DNA of 64,000 nt from Culex pipiens pallens. Taxonomy: Eukaryota; Arthropoda; Insecta; Diptera; Culicidae. Below the pieces are notes generated by a model. That model was not told where the DNA came from. It saw only the letters and a program-made list of their open reading frames with translations, and ran no database searches. A program made the position numbers and the translations under genes. Shown piece after piece: positions 23,187-34,143 of the stretch (positions are counted from its first letter, which is position 1; every line of letters begins with the position of its first letter). The stretch is taken from the NCBI RefSeq assembly GCF_016801865.2, contig NC_068938.1, forward strand, positions 76,349,316-76,413,315. Reading direction: 5' to 3'.

Positions 23187-25380
23187 GGACGTTCTGGGTC
23201 CTCCAAAGTGTCCAGGAATATAAATCTTGGAGTCTACCGCCGTAACAACACGATTCTACCAAGTTTCCGATAATAGTTCATATTCAGTGATGTCCCTGGG
23301 ACCCTTTGGCAACACTATGAGCTATGTGGATCACTTTTGGGATGTACTGGGTCCTCCAAAGTGTCCTGGAATACAGATCTTGGAGTCTACCGCCGTAACA
23401 ACACGATTCTACCAAGTTTCCGATCATGGTTCATATTCAGTGATGTCCCTGGGACCCTTTGGCAACACTATGAGCTATGTGGATCACTTTTGGGATGTTC
23501 TGGGTCCTCCAAAGTGTCCTGGAATACTGATCTTGGAGTCTACCGCCGTAACAACACGATTCTACCAAGTTTCCGATTATGATTCATATTCAGTGATGTC
23601 CCTGGGACCCTTTGGCAACACTATGAGCTATGTGGATCACTTTTGGGATGTTCTGGGTCCTCCAAAGTGTCCTAGAATACAGATCTTGGAGTCTACCGCC
23701 GTAACAACACGATTCTACCAAGTTTCCGATTATGGTTCATATTCAGTGATGTCCCTGGGACCCTTTGGCAACACTATGAGCTATGTGGATCACTTTTGGG
23801 ATGTTCTGGGTCCTCCAAAGTGTCCTAGAAAACAGATCTTGGAGTCTACCGCCGTAACAACACGATTCTACCAAGTTTCCGATTATGGTTCATATTCAGT
23901 GATGTCCCTGGGACCCTTTGGCAACACTATGAGCTATGTGGATCACTTTTGGGTTGTTCTGGGTCCTCCAAAGTGTCCTAGAATACAGATCTTGGAGTCT
24001 ACCGCCGTAACAACACGATTCTACCAAGTTTCCGATTATGGTTCATATTCAATGATGTCCCTGGGACCCTTTGGCAACACTATGAGCTATGTGGATCACT
24101 TTTGGGATGTTCTGGGTCCTCCAAAGTGTCCTAGAAAACAGATCTTGGAGTCTACCGCCGTAACAACACGATTCTACCAAGTTTCCGATTATGATTCATA
24201 TTCAGTGATGTCCCTGGGACCCTTTGGCAACACTATGAGCTATGTGGATCACTTTTGGGATGTTCTGGGTCCTCCAAAGTGTCCTAGAATACAGATCTTG
24301 GAGTCTACCGCCGTAACAACACGATTCTACCAAGTTTCCGATTATGATTCATATTCAGTGATGTCCCTGGGACCCTTTGGCAACACTATGAGCTATGTAG
24401 ATCACTTTTGGGATGATCTGGGTCCTCCAAAGTGTCCTGGAATACTGATCTTGGAGTCTACCGCCGTAACAACACGATTCTACCAAGTTTCCGATTATGA
24501 TTCATATTCAGTGATGTCCCTGGGAACCTTTGGCAACACTATGAGCTATGTGGATCACTTTTGGGATGTTCTGGGTCCTCCAAAGTGTCCTGGAATACAG
24601 ATCTTGGAGTCTACCGCCGTAACAACACGATTCTACCAAGTTTCCGATCATGGTTCATATTCAGTGATGTCCCTAGAACCCTTTGGCAACACTATGAGCT
24701 ATGTGGATCACTTTTGGGATGTTCTGGGTCCTCCAAAGTGTCCTAGAATACAGATCTTGGAGTCTACCGCCGTAACAACACGATTCTACCAAGTTTCCGA
24801 TTATGGTTCATATTCAGTGATGTCCCTGGGACCCTTTTGCAACCTTCTGAGCTATGTGGATCACTTTTGGGATGTTCTGGGTCCTCCAAAGTGTCCTAGA
24901 AAACAGATCTTGGAGTCTACCGCCGTAACAACACGATTCTACCAAGTTTCCGATTATGGTTCATATTCAGTGATGTCCCTGGGACCCTTTGGCAACACTA
25001 TGAGCTATGTGGATCACTTTTGGGTTGTTCTGGGTCCTCCAAAGTGTCCTAGAATACAGATCTTGGAGTCTACCGCCGTAACAACACGATTCTACCAAGT
25101 TTCCGATTATGGTTCATATTCAGTGATGTCCCTGGGACCCTTTGGCAACACTATGAGCTATGTGGATCACTTTTGGGATGTTCTGGGTCCTCCAAAGTGT
25201 CCTAGAAAACAGATCTTGGAGTCTACCGCCGTAACAACACGATTCTACCAAGTTTCCGATTATGGTTCATATTCAGTGATGTCCCTGGGACCCTTTGGCA
25301 ACACTATGAGCTATGTGGGTCACTTTTGGGATGTTCTGGGTCCTCCAAAGTGTCCTGGAATACAGATCTTGGAGTCTAGT
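23187..25380 (+). repeat. E1 direct 153-bp satellite array, 14 units
   Basis: Anchors such as TGGAGTCTACCGCCGTAACA recur every 153 bp (23381, 23534 and so on). Units are about 95-99 percent alike. Because 153 is 51 codons and the unit has no stop in this frame, a 731-codon open frame (23227-25422) runs through the array. Differences between units are mostly amino-acid changing (TAT/CAT, GGT/GAT, AGA ATA/AGA AAA/GGA ATA), which argues against selection for a protein. I do not call a gene. Confidence 0.95.
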
Positions 25381-25783
25381 AATGCTAAAGGGTGCCAGCT
25401 CCTGGCGGGTTTCGCTTTGTAAGCGTAAGGATGGCTTGAATCCCATCTGGCGAGGCAAAAGGGGTAGGTGGCGGTCGAGGGAGGATTTTGACTGCAGCGT
25501 TAGTTGAATTTGTTCAAGTCATAAACCTTCCAAAACCCAACACATTCAATCTCTCGAACGATCTGTGGGCGACTGAATCTGAGCATTGAAAAACTCTGTA
25601 GCAATACACGGAGAAATGCCTCAACTGAAACTTTCTACTCGCTAACATAGTCTCAGGCAAAATTCGAGCTGAAAATTGGGCTATATGATCGGTATCGAAC
25701 TCTATATGGGTCAAAAATATACGAGGTTTCCCCTCAATCTCACTTATCTCCACGTCCGCGGATTGGTTTCTCGTGTTCGTCAA
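25381..25783 (+). other. Unique core of E1 with a tRNA-like remnant
   Basis: The core separates the two opposed arrays. 25395-25460 contains a tRNA-like stretch with anticodon-arm TTCGCTTTGTAAGCG (TGT position) and B-box-like GGCTTGAATCC, related to the SINE heads at 1786 and 10914. The rest does not resemble the satellite. The same core, reversed, lies at 55383-55785 in E2. Confidence 0.75.
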
Positions 25784-25968
25784 AGGGTCCCAGGGACATC
25801 ACTGAATATTAACCATAATCGGAAACTTGGTAGAATCATGTTGTTACGGTGGGAAAATCCAAGATCTGTATTCCAGGACACTTTGGAGGACCCAGATCAT
25901 CCCAAAAGTGATCCACATAGCTCAGAAGGTTGCAAAAGGGTCTCAGGGACATCACTGAATATAATATA

Positions 25969-26258
25969 AATTGCCGCACCCAGGAAAAAATGTGTTGAAT
26001 TCGCCCAAACTTGCGCGAAACGTGTTCGGTTTTTCTTTCCCATTTTTGACCCACTTCCGTAAGTCCCCGCGCTTTGGGGTCTTCAGAGCTTTTGTTCGTC
26101 TCGACGAGACGCAACTTTTCTTCTTTGACACCAACTCTCCAGGACCTTCAGAACACCCCGAAAAATCGACCCCAAGTTTTGGGGTGATCGAGTTTATAAC
26201 GCCAAATGACTCGTTATACCCCCTAGAACAATCCCCTAGAACATCATATTCACCATGA
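25969..26258 (-). repeat. S block 1 within E1
   Basis: A 0.29-kb non-satellite segment containing GCCGCACCCAGGAAAAAATG, the short palindrome CGTCTCGACGAGACG and CCAAGTTTTGGGGTGATCGA. It shares the variant GGAAAAAATGTGTTG with S block 2 only. Confidence 0.85.
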
Positions 26259-26866
26259 TCGGAAACTTGGTAGAATCGTGTTGTTACGGAGGTATACTCC
26301 AAGATCTGTATTCCAGGACACTTTGGAGGACCCAGAACATTCCAAAAATGATCCACATAGCTCATAGTGTTTCCAACGGGTCCCACGGACATCACTGAAT
26401 ATGAACCATAATCGGAAACTTGGTAGAATCTTGTTGTTACGGCGGTAGACTCCAAGATCTGTATTCCAGGACACTTTGGAGGACCCAGATCATCCCAAAA
26501 GTGATCCACATAGCTCAGAAGGTTGCAAAAGGGTCCCAGGGACATCACTGAATATGAACCATAATCGGAAACTTGGTAGAATCGTGTTGTTACGGCGGTA
26601 GACTCCAAGATCTGTATTCCAGGACACTTTGGAGGACCCAGATCATCCCAAAAGTGATCCACATAGCTCAGAAGGTTGCAAAAGGGTCCCAGGGACATCA
26701 CTGAATATGAACCATAATCGGAAACTTGGTAGAATCATGTTGTTACGGTGGGAAAATCCAAGATCTGTATTCCAGGACACTTTGGAGGACCCAGATCATC
26801 CCAAAAGTGATCCACATAGCTCAGAAGGTTGCAAAAGGGTCTCAGGGACATCACTGAATATAATAT

Positions 26867-27157
26867 AAATTGCCGCACCCAGGAAAAAATGTGTTGAATT
26901 CGCCCAAACTTGCGCGAAACGTGTTCGGTTTTTCTTTCCCATTTTTGACCCACTTCCGTAAGTCCCCGCGCTTTGGGGTCTTCAGAGCTTTTGTTCGTCT
27001 CGACGAGACGCAACTTTTCTTCTTTGACACCAACTCTCCAGGACCTTCAGAACACCCCGAAAAATCGACCCCAAGTTTTGGGGTGATCGAGTTTATAACG
27101 CCAAATGACTCGTTATACCCCCTAGAACAATCCCCTAGAACATCATATTCACCATGA
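26867..27157 (-). repeat. S block 2 within E1
   Basis: An apparently identical copy of S block 1, 899 bp downstream. The 899-bp period covers the S block plus four 153-bp units, so S1 with its units and S2 with its units are a tandem duplication. Confidence 0.85.
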
Positions 27158-28378
27158 TCGGAAACTTGGTAGAATCGTGTTGTTACGGAGGTATACTCCA
27201 AGATCTGTATTCCAGGACACTTTGGAGGACCCAGAACATTCCAAAAATGATCCACATAGCTCATAGTGTTTCCAACGGGTCCCACGGACATCACTGAATA
27301 TGAACCATAATCGGAAACTTGGTAGAATCTTGTTGTTACGGCGGTAGACTCCAAGATCTGTATTCCAGGACACTTTGGAGGACCCAGATCATCCCAAAAG
27401 TGATCCACATAGCTCAGAAGGTTGCAAAAGGGTCCCAGGGACATCACTGAATATGAACCATAATCGGAAACTTGGTAGAATCGTGTTGTTACGGCGGTAG
27501 ACTCCAAGATCTGTATTCCAGGACACTTTGGAGGACCCAGATCATCCCAAAAGTGATCCACATAGCTCAGAAGGTTGCAAAAGGGTCCCAGGGACATCAC
27601 TGAATATGAACCATAATCGGAAACTTGGTAGAATCGTGTTGTTACGGCGGTAGACTCCAAGATCTGTATTCTAGGACACTTTGGAGGACCCAGAACATCC
27701 CAAAAGTGATCCACATAGCTCATAGTGTTGCCAAAGGGTTCTAGGGACATCACTGAATATGAACCATGATCGGAAACTTGGTAGAATCGTGTTGTTACGG
27801 CGGTAGACTCCAAGATCTGTATTCCAGGACACTTTGGAGGACCCAGAACATCCCAAAAGTGATCCACATAGCTCATAGTGTTGCCAAAGGGTCCCAGGGA
27901 CATCACTGAATATGAACCATAATCGGAAACTTGGTAGAATCGTGTTGTTACGGCGGTAGACTCCAAGATCTGTATTCTAGGACACTTTGGAGGACCCAGA
28001 ACATCCCAAAAGTGATCCACATAGCTCATAGTGTTGCCAAAGGGTCCCAGGGACATCACTGAATATGAACCATAATCGGAAACTTGGTAGAATCGTGTTG
28101 TTACGGCGGTAGACTCCAAGATCTGTACTTCAGGACACTTTGGAGGACCCAGATCATCCCAAAAGTGACCCACATAGCTCATAGTGTTGCCAAAGGGTCC
28201 CAGAGACATCACTGAATATGAACCATAATCGAAAACTTGGTAGAATCGTGTTGTTACGGCGGTAGACTCCAAGATCTGTATTCTAGGACACTTTGGAGGA
28301 CCCAGAACATCCCAAAAGTGATCCACATAGCTCAGAAGGTTGCAAAAGGGTCTCAGGGACATCACTGAATATAATATA

Positions 28379-28669
28379 AATTGCCGCACCCAGGAAGAAA
28401 AAAGTGTTGAATTCGCCCAAACTTGCGCGAAACGTGTTCGGTTTTTCTTTCCCATTTTTGACCCACTTCCGTAAGTCCCCGCGCTTTGGGGTCTTCAGAG
28501 CTTTTGTTCGTCTCGACGAGACGCAACTTTTCTTCTTTGACACCAACTCTCCAGGACCTTCAGAACACCCCGAAAAATCGACCCCAAGTTTTGGGGTGAT
28601 CGAGTTTATAACGCCAAATGACTCGTTATACCCCCTAGAACAATCCCCTAGAACATCATATTCACCATG
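28379..28669 (-). repeat. S block 3 within E1
   Basis: Same block, but with GGAAGAAAAAAGTGTTG in place of GGAAAAAATGTGTTG. Both S blocks of E2 carry this GGAAGAAAAAAG form, so it is likely ancestral. Confidence 0.85.
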
Positions 28670-30263
28670 ATCGGAAACTTGGTAGAATCGTGTTGTTACG
28701 GAGGTATACTCCAAGATCTGTATTCCAGGACACTTTGGAGGACCCAGAACATTCCAAAAATGATCCACATAGCTCATAGTGTTTCCAACGGGTCCCACGG
28801 ACATCACTGAATATGAACCATAATCGGAAACTTGGTAGAATCTTGTTGTTACGGCGGTAGACTCCAAGATCTGTATTCCAGGACACTTTGGAGGACCCAG
28901 ATCATCCCAAAAGTGATCCACATAGCTCAGAAGGTTGCAAAAGGGTCCCAGGGACATCACTGAATATGAACCATAATCGGAAACTTGGTAGAATCGTGTT
29001 GTTACGGCGGTAGACTCCAAGATCTGTATTCCAGGACACTTTGGAGGACCCAGATCATCCCAAAAGTGATCCACATAGCTCAGAAGGTTGCAAAAGGGTC
29101 CCAGGGACATCACTGAATATGAACCATAATCGGAAACTTGGTAGAATCGTGTTGTTACGGCGGTAGACTCCAAGATCTGTATTCTAGGACACTTTGGAGG
29201 ACCCAGAACATCCCAAAAGTGATCCACATAGCTCATAGTGTTGCCAAAGGGTTCTAGGGACATCACTGAATATGAACCATGATCGGAAACTTGGTAGAAT
29301 CGTGTTGTTACGGCGGTAGACTCCAAGATCTGTATTCCAGGACACTTTGGAGGACCCAGAACATCCCAAAAGTGATCCACATAGCTCATAGTGTTGCCAA
29401 AGGGTCCCAGGGACATCACTGAATATGAACCATAATCGGAAACTTGGTAGAATCGTGTTGTTACGGCGGTAGACTCCAAGATCTGTATTCTAGGACACTT
29501 TGGAGGACCCAGAACATCCCAAAAGTGATCCACATAGCTCATAGTGTTGCCAAAGGGTCCCAGGGACATCACTGAATATGAACCATAATCGGAAACTTGG
29601 TAGAATCGTGTTGTTACGGCGGTAGACTCCAAGATCTGTATTCTAGGACACTTTGGAGGACCCAGAACATCCCAAAAGTGATCCACATAGCTCATAGTGT
29701 TGCCAAAGGGTCCCAGAGACATCACTGAATATGAACCATAATCGAAAACTTGGTAGAATCGTGTTGTTACGGCGGTAGACTCCAAGATCTGTATTCTAGG
29801 ACACTTTGGAGGACCCAGAACATCCCAAAAGTGATCCACATAGCTCATAGTGTTGTCAAAGGGTCCCAGGGACATCACTGAATATGATCCATAATCGGAA
29901 ACTTGGTAGAATCGTGTTGTTACGGCGGTAGACTCCAAGATCTGTATTCCAGGACACTTTGGAGGACCTAGATCATCCCAAAAGAGATCCAAAGGGATCG
30001 AAGTGGTCACAAATGGTCGTGAGGATGTGACTGGTAATAACTAAACTTCATTTGCCTTGAAAAATCGTTGTAAACCTGAATTATCTTCAACATTTTCTGA
30101 AGTTTCCAAATTTCAGGTTTTCAGGATGTTCTAGGTCGTCAAAAAGGCCATTAACAACCACTCAAACATTTTTTCCTAGGTAGAGAAACTCATAAATTAC
30201 AACTTTGCTGAACAATGTTATATGTTTTGAGCACTGTGTGATTTTATACAACCGAATTTCGGT

Positions 30264-30283
30264 ATGGGTCATATATGACCCAT
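30264..30283. repeat. Perfect 20-bp subterminal palindrome of E1
   Basis: ATGGGTCATATATGACCCAT is its own reverse complement and abuts the right terminal repeat, whose TCAGGCCTGA part is also palindromic. The other end of E1 lacks it, so the two ends are distinguishable. It could be a protein-binding or hairpin site for the transposase (inference). Confidence 0.85.
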
Positions 30284-30301
30284 CAGGCCTGAAAGGGTTA
30301 A

Positions 30302-32132
30302 GGAGCGAATCACACTAATTCTTCATGCGAATTCGGAAAAAAACGTTTCGGCCATGTCTAATAATTACAAAAAAATCAAAGTGCATGTGTTTCCCAAAGT
30401 TCATGCTTTCCGACGAATTGAGTAACCGCAGTGATTGTATTAAGTTTTTAAGTTAAATCCTATAAATAGGAAAAGGCCATATTTTAGTTCGATTAAACCA
30501 ATGGTCAGCCCGTGATAGCATAAATGTCCCATATGCATTTTATCGCTTTTGAGCTATCTTTCAGAAAAGCCTAAACATCCAGTACTTTGTTCTAGAAATT
30601 TGGAGGAAATCCAGTTTATTTCACGTAGTCTTATGTATGGAACAAAATTGCCATACCTTTTTCTCAGCTTGCTGTTTTTGCATATGAGACATTTTTAAGA
30701 ACATGGGCAGTTGTTCTCTAATTGGTTAAATCAGAATGTGTAACATCAACTACAAATGAGGACACAGCCAAAAATATGAAGACCAGCTCAGTGCTGAGGC
30801 ACACTGAGATGATAGTTGCCACAAGCCGAGCCAATTCAATGTTTACTTTAAAAACATGCTCAGCAGTTACAACCCAGAAATGAATAACTTAAGAAGTTAT
30901 TGTAAGTTAACTACTCTTAGCCAAAGGGATTTTTTAATATTAGATATTTATTATATTTAATATAAATTTAAGAAAAACTCTAGCATTTCATGGTTTATAT
31001 GCCACTGTTATGGAAAATTGCCTTGACGGAGATTTGGTGACGAACACTAAAACGCGTTTTTTTCTCGTAATATTTGATTTGGCATAATAGCCGAATTATC
31101 AATTATGGGCAGCATAGGGTGCCCAGAAAACATGACCCCCTGCTCTTTAAGCGGAAAATGACTTTTTAAATCGTTAATAAGTTTTCAGGATCGAGTTTTA
31201 CAGCTTTGGTATGTTCAACAAAGTTGTAAAGCATAACATTTCCAATGAGAATATTTCTTTTGAGAATATTTGGAGAATGGAAGTAGGGCACCATGCAGAC
31301 AAAACCGTCAAAAATTGAGTTTTTCATACATTCACTTACAAACTTTACCGTCGAGTATCAATGGGTAAACCATGGCAATAACCATCAAAACCAACAATCG
31401 AGGCGCAAGATCTTTCACGCCCGATACTGACCGTGCAGAACCACCAATTTACCCGAACTACAACCTGTACACCTCAACAACCATTCCATTAAGCTACCAT
31501 CGGCGGACGCGAAATGAATATCCTGCGTGGAGCAAATATTTTATCGACAAAATATCATCGCCGTAAAACGCACGCAAGCCCAGAAATTGCCACCCCAAAA
31601 AAACCTGCAATTATCGTTTCAACAGTTTACATTTCTACTGCCAAAGTGCACTCAAGCGAGGGAAGGTGAATAACGTAGCTGCGCGTAGCGATGACTTCAG
31701 CTGAGTTGACTGTAACCAAAACTAACCAAGTTCTGTAAAAGTTCTCACAGCCTGGGAAGAAATTGGACAATTGGAATCAAGTTGTGAGGGAGCATTCCGG
31801 GGTTATGAATAAAGCGAACATTTTTCAGAATGGTCCCCCCTTCGTAAACCCATTGAAAGGTCTCCACCTCCCGCTGGTCATTAATTTCTTGCTCAGCGTC
31901 CGAATCATGATTCATGAGTGGGGGGGACTGTTATGCCTCGGTTTCACCAAAGTCACCTGCAGGTTGTTCCGCCGAGATGAGAATGAGTAATGATCTGATA
32001 AAGATGTTCAAAATTATAAAAATTGCATGCACCGGAGCCCACATGAAGCCCCGCGCCGAAAGGTGCCTCGTTTCTAATCTGCTTACTAAATCAATATTAT
32101 ATTTCAATAAGTCGCCGTTTTGTTGCATTTCG
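30302..32132. other. Spacer without a supported gene
   Basis: Mostly AT-rich with MITE-like phrases around 30300-30450 and 31000-31350. 31560-32130 is slightly GC-richer and unique. Short open frames at 31372 and 31763 have no recognisable features. Confidence 0.4.
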
Positions 32133-34135
32133 CAAGGGTTTCCAGCAAGGCCATAGACTGGCAAGTAATTAATAATTACTTTGATTTTTAGCTGGTAATT
32201 AGGTAATTCTTTAATTACTTAGTAATTCACGGTAATAAGCGTAATTTAAAGTAATTAATTGGTAATTAAAGTAATTTTTGAGTAATTACAGTAATTGATT
32301 TTTTTTTAAATTGTACTTTTTCAACAAAACTATTTACTTTTTACATATAATCTATTATAACAGAATCTTATTGATTTCAAATAAGAGTGAAACACAAAGA
32401 TTACAAAAAACTGATTCTGTATGAGAAGGCCTTATTCACCACACAGAAAAAAAGTGTGAATTTACTCGACACGGAAAAGATGAATCACATTTAAACTCAG
32501 TTGATGTAAACTTGAGATTTGATGTAAACAGTTGAATCACACGTGAAATCATGTTTTTACGTATAATTTGTTGCAAATTTACATCAAATTCCATTTAAAT
32601 TTAACTGTTTAATGACGTGCAAAAGTGTTACATCATAAATGATGTAACATTCGGAAATATTTTTTTGTGTGCATAGTTCTCTCCTAAAACTTTCCTAAAA
32701 TTTATTTTTATCATGTTGTTTATCAAACTGATTAACAACGAAAGGCCATGATATATTACCCAGTGAAAAATGTTTTGTGAATCTAAAATCTATTTATTTT
32801 TATTAAGTTATTATAAAAATATGTTTTTTTTTTTGCAAGAACTACATTAGAATCGATTATTTTTTTATGCTTTTTCTTCTAATAGGCAGTCAAAATAATT
32901 TGAAGTTTTTGTGGATCAAATATTTAAAACCAAATGAAATAAACAAAGTTTTCAAGTGATGGCCATTTAAAAATCAATAATAATAAAAATATGTTTTTTA
33001 TATTTTTTCATCATCTGCAGAAATTGACAGTCCTGTAATATCTCTCTATTAAGAGATCAGTAATTTTCCCGAAAAATTTCCAAATATTTCTGAGACAAAT
33101 GTTTCAATGGTAAAAATCAAACTCAGTGAAATTAAAATCAACTAATATTCAGATGCTATTGAATCCAATGTTAATGTCACGTTCCACATAATCTGTATTT
33201 TCAGTAACAGATTTTTTAAATTTGCTTGAGAAAAAAAATGCAAAGTAATGTCAAACCAATGTTTGAAAAGCGTTTTGAAACTTAACGTTATTTTGATAAA
33301 TTTCACAATTCTCAAGAAAAGCCGCTGCAAATATTTGTCAAAATTTTTGTTTAGCTCAAATAATCAGGGGGCCTTTTTTACATCAAATTCTATATATTAA
33401 TGGCATTCGACTTTGGAAGCTGAAAATATTATTAATTTCATATATTGAAGTAAAGTAGTATAATTTTTTTGCTTTTATGGCAAACATGACTTCAAAAAAC
33501 GTAAGTCAACTTAAATAATCTTCATTTGCAATTGATTGATAAGGGTTCGGTTGATTGAAACGTGAAACATAATGAAATTTCGAATCAGATAATGAACAGG
33601 TTAAATTGGCCATGAAACAATTATTATTGGTCATTTCCAGATATTTTTTTTAAAGGTCCTTTAAGCTATTGTGTTTTATATGTTTATAAGACTTTTAAAA
33701 AATTCTAGATATCAATTGAGCTACTTATTTTTTACCGAAAAATTGTGTAATTAAATACGAATGTCAATTTTATAATAAAATAAAAAATTCCAAATTTCAA
33801 ACCAACTCGCTGTAGGATATCATGTAAACATCACTCAAAGTTTCAGCGCCCTCTAGTTGGGGGCATTTTTGACGTTTAATCGCCTATATCTATTATCAAT
33901 AAAAATTATACGTGAAAAAACAAAGTAAACAGAATAATTTTTGAAAGAGTTATCGAATGAACTATTTATCTATAATTTAGTTAAGAACCGTAGAAATGAA
34001 TACTTAAATATAAATAAAATGTTTTTATCGTAGTGAAAAGTAATTAAGTAATTTGTGTAATTAATCATTTTGGACCAGTAATTCGAGTAATTAATTGGCA
34101 GACTGGCATGTAATGAACGCTTCTGGAAACCCTTG
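32133..34135. mobile_element. Non-autonomous hAT-type element
   Basis: The 2003-bp element has 13-bp perfect terminal inverted repeats (CAAGGGTTTCCAG and complement) and an exact 8-bp target duplication GCATTTCG (32125-32132 and 34136-34143). Both subterminal regions are packed with GTAATT/AATTAC motifs (32165-32300 and 34040-34105), as expected of transposase-binding repeats. The interior is AT-rich with no long open frame. An 8-bp duplication with short CA-first ends fits the hAT superfamily. Confidence 0.88.
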
Positions 34136-34143
34136 GCATTTCG

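Larger units (their letters stand above)
25784..29995 (-). repeat. E1 inverted 153-bp satellite array with S blocks
   Basis: The same 153-bp unit runs on the minus strand in four runs of about 1.2, 4, 8 and 8.6 units, separated by three S blocks (25969-26258, 26867-27157, 28379-28669). Open frames of 249-575 codons on the minus strand follow from the 51-codon period. The array can pair with the direct array at 23187-25380. Confidence 0.95.
23074..30297 (+). mobile_element. E1: giant TTAA-flanked element made of 153-bp satellite
   Basis: The 7224-bp element is bounded by TTAA (23070-23073 and 30298-30301) and by perfect 15-bp terminal inverted repeats CCCTTTCAGGCCTGA (23074-23088) and its complement (30283-30297). 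Order: left unique end (about 110 bp), 14 direct 153-bp units (23187-25380), a unique core (25381-25783), inverted 153-bp units interrupted by three 0.29-kb S blocks (25784-29995), and a right unique end (about 300 bp). There is no transposase. TTAA duplication and CCC-first ends match the piggyBac superfamily (established knowledge), so I infer a non-autonomous element moved in trans. A second copy lies at 51765-58091 in reverse orientation with unrelated flanks. Confidence 0.9.

Noticed and set aside
23187..25380. CRISPR array
   Set aside because: Long near-identical 153-bp units without unique spacers, in a eukaryotic context.
23227..30010. Very long open frames (731, 575, 534 and 249 codons) as protein genes
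   Set aside because: They follow the 153-bp satellite period exactly, occur in more than one frame, sit inside TTAA-flanked elements, and unit differences are mainly amino-acid changing.
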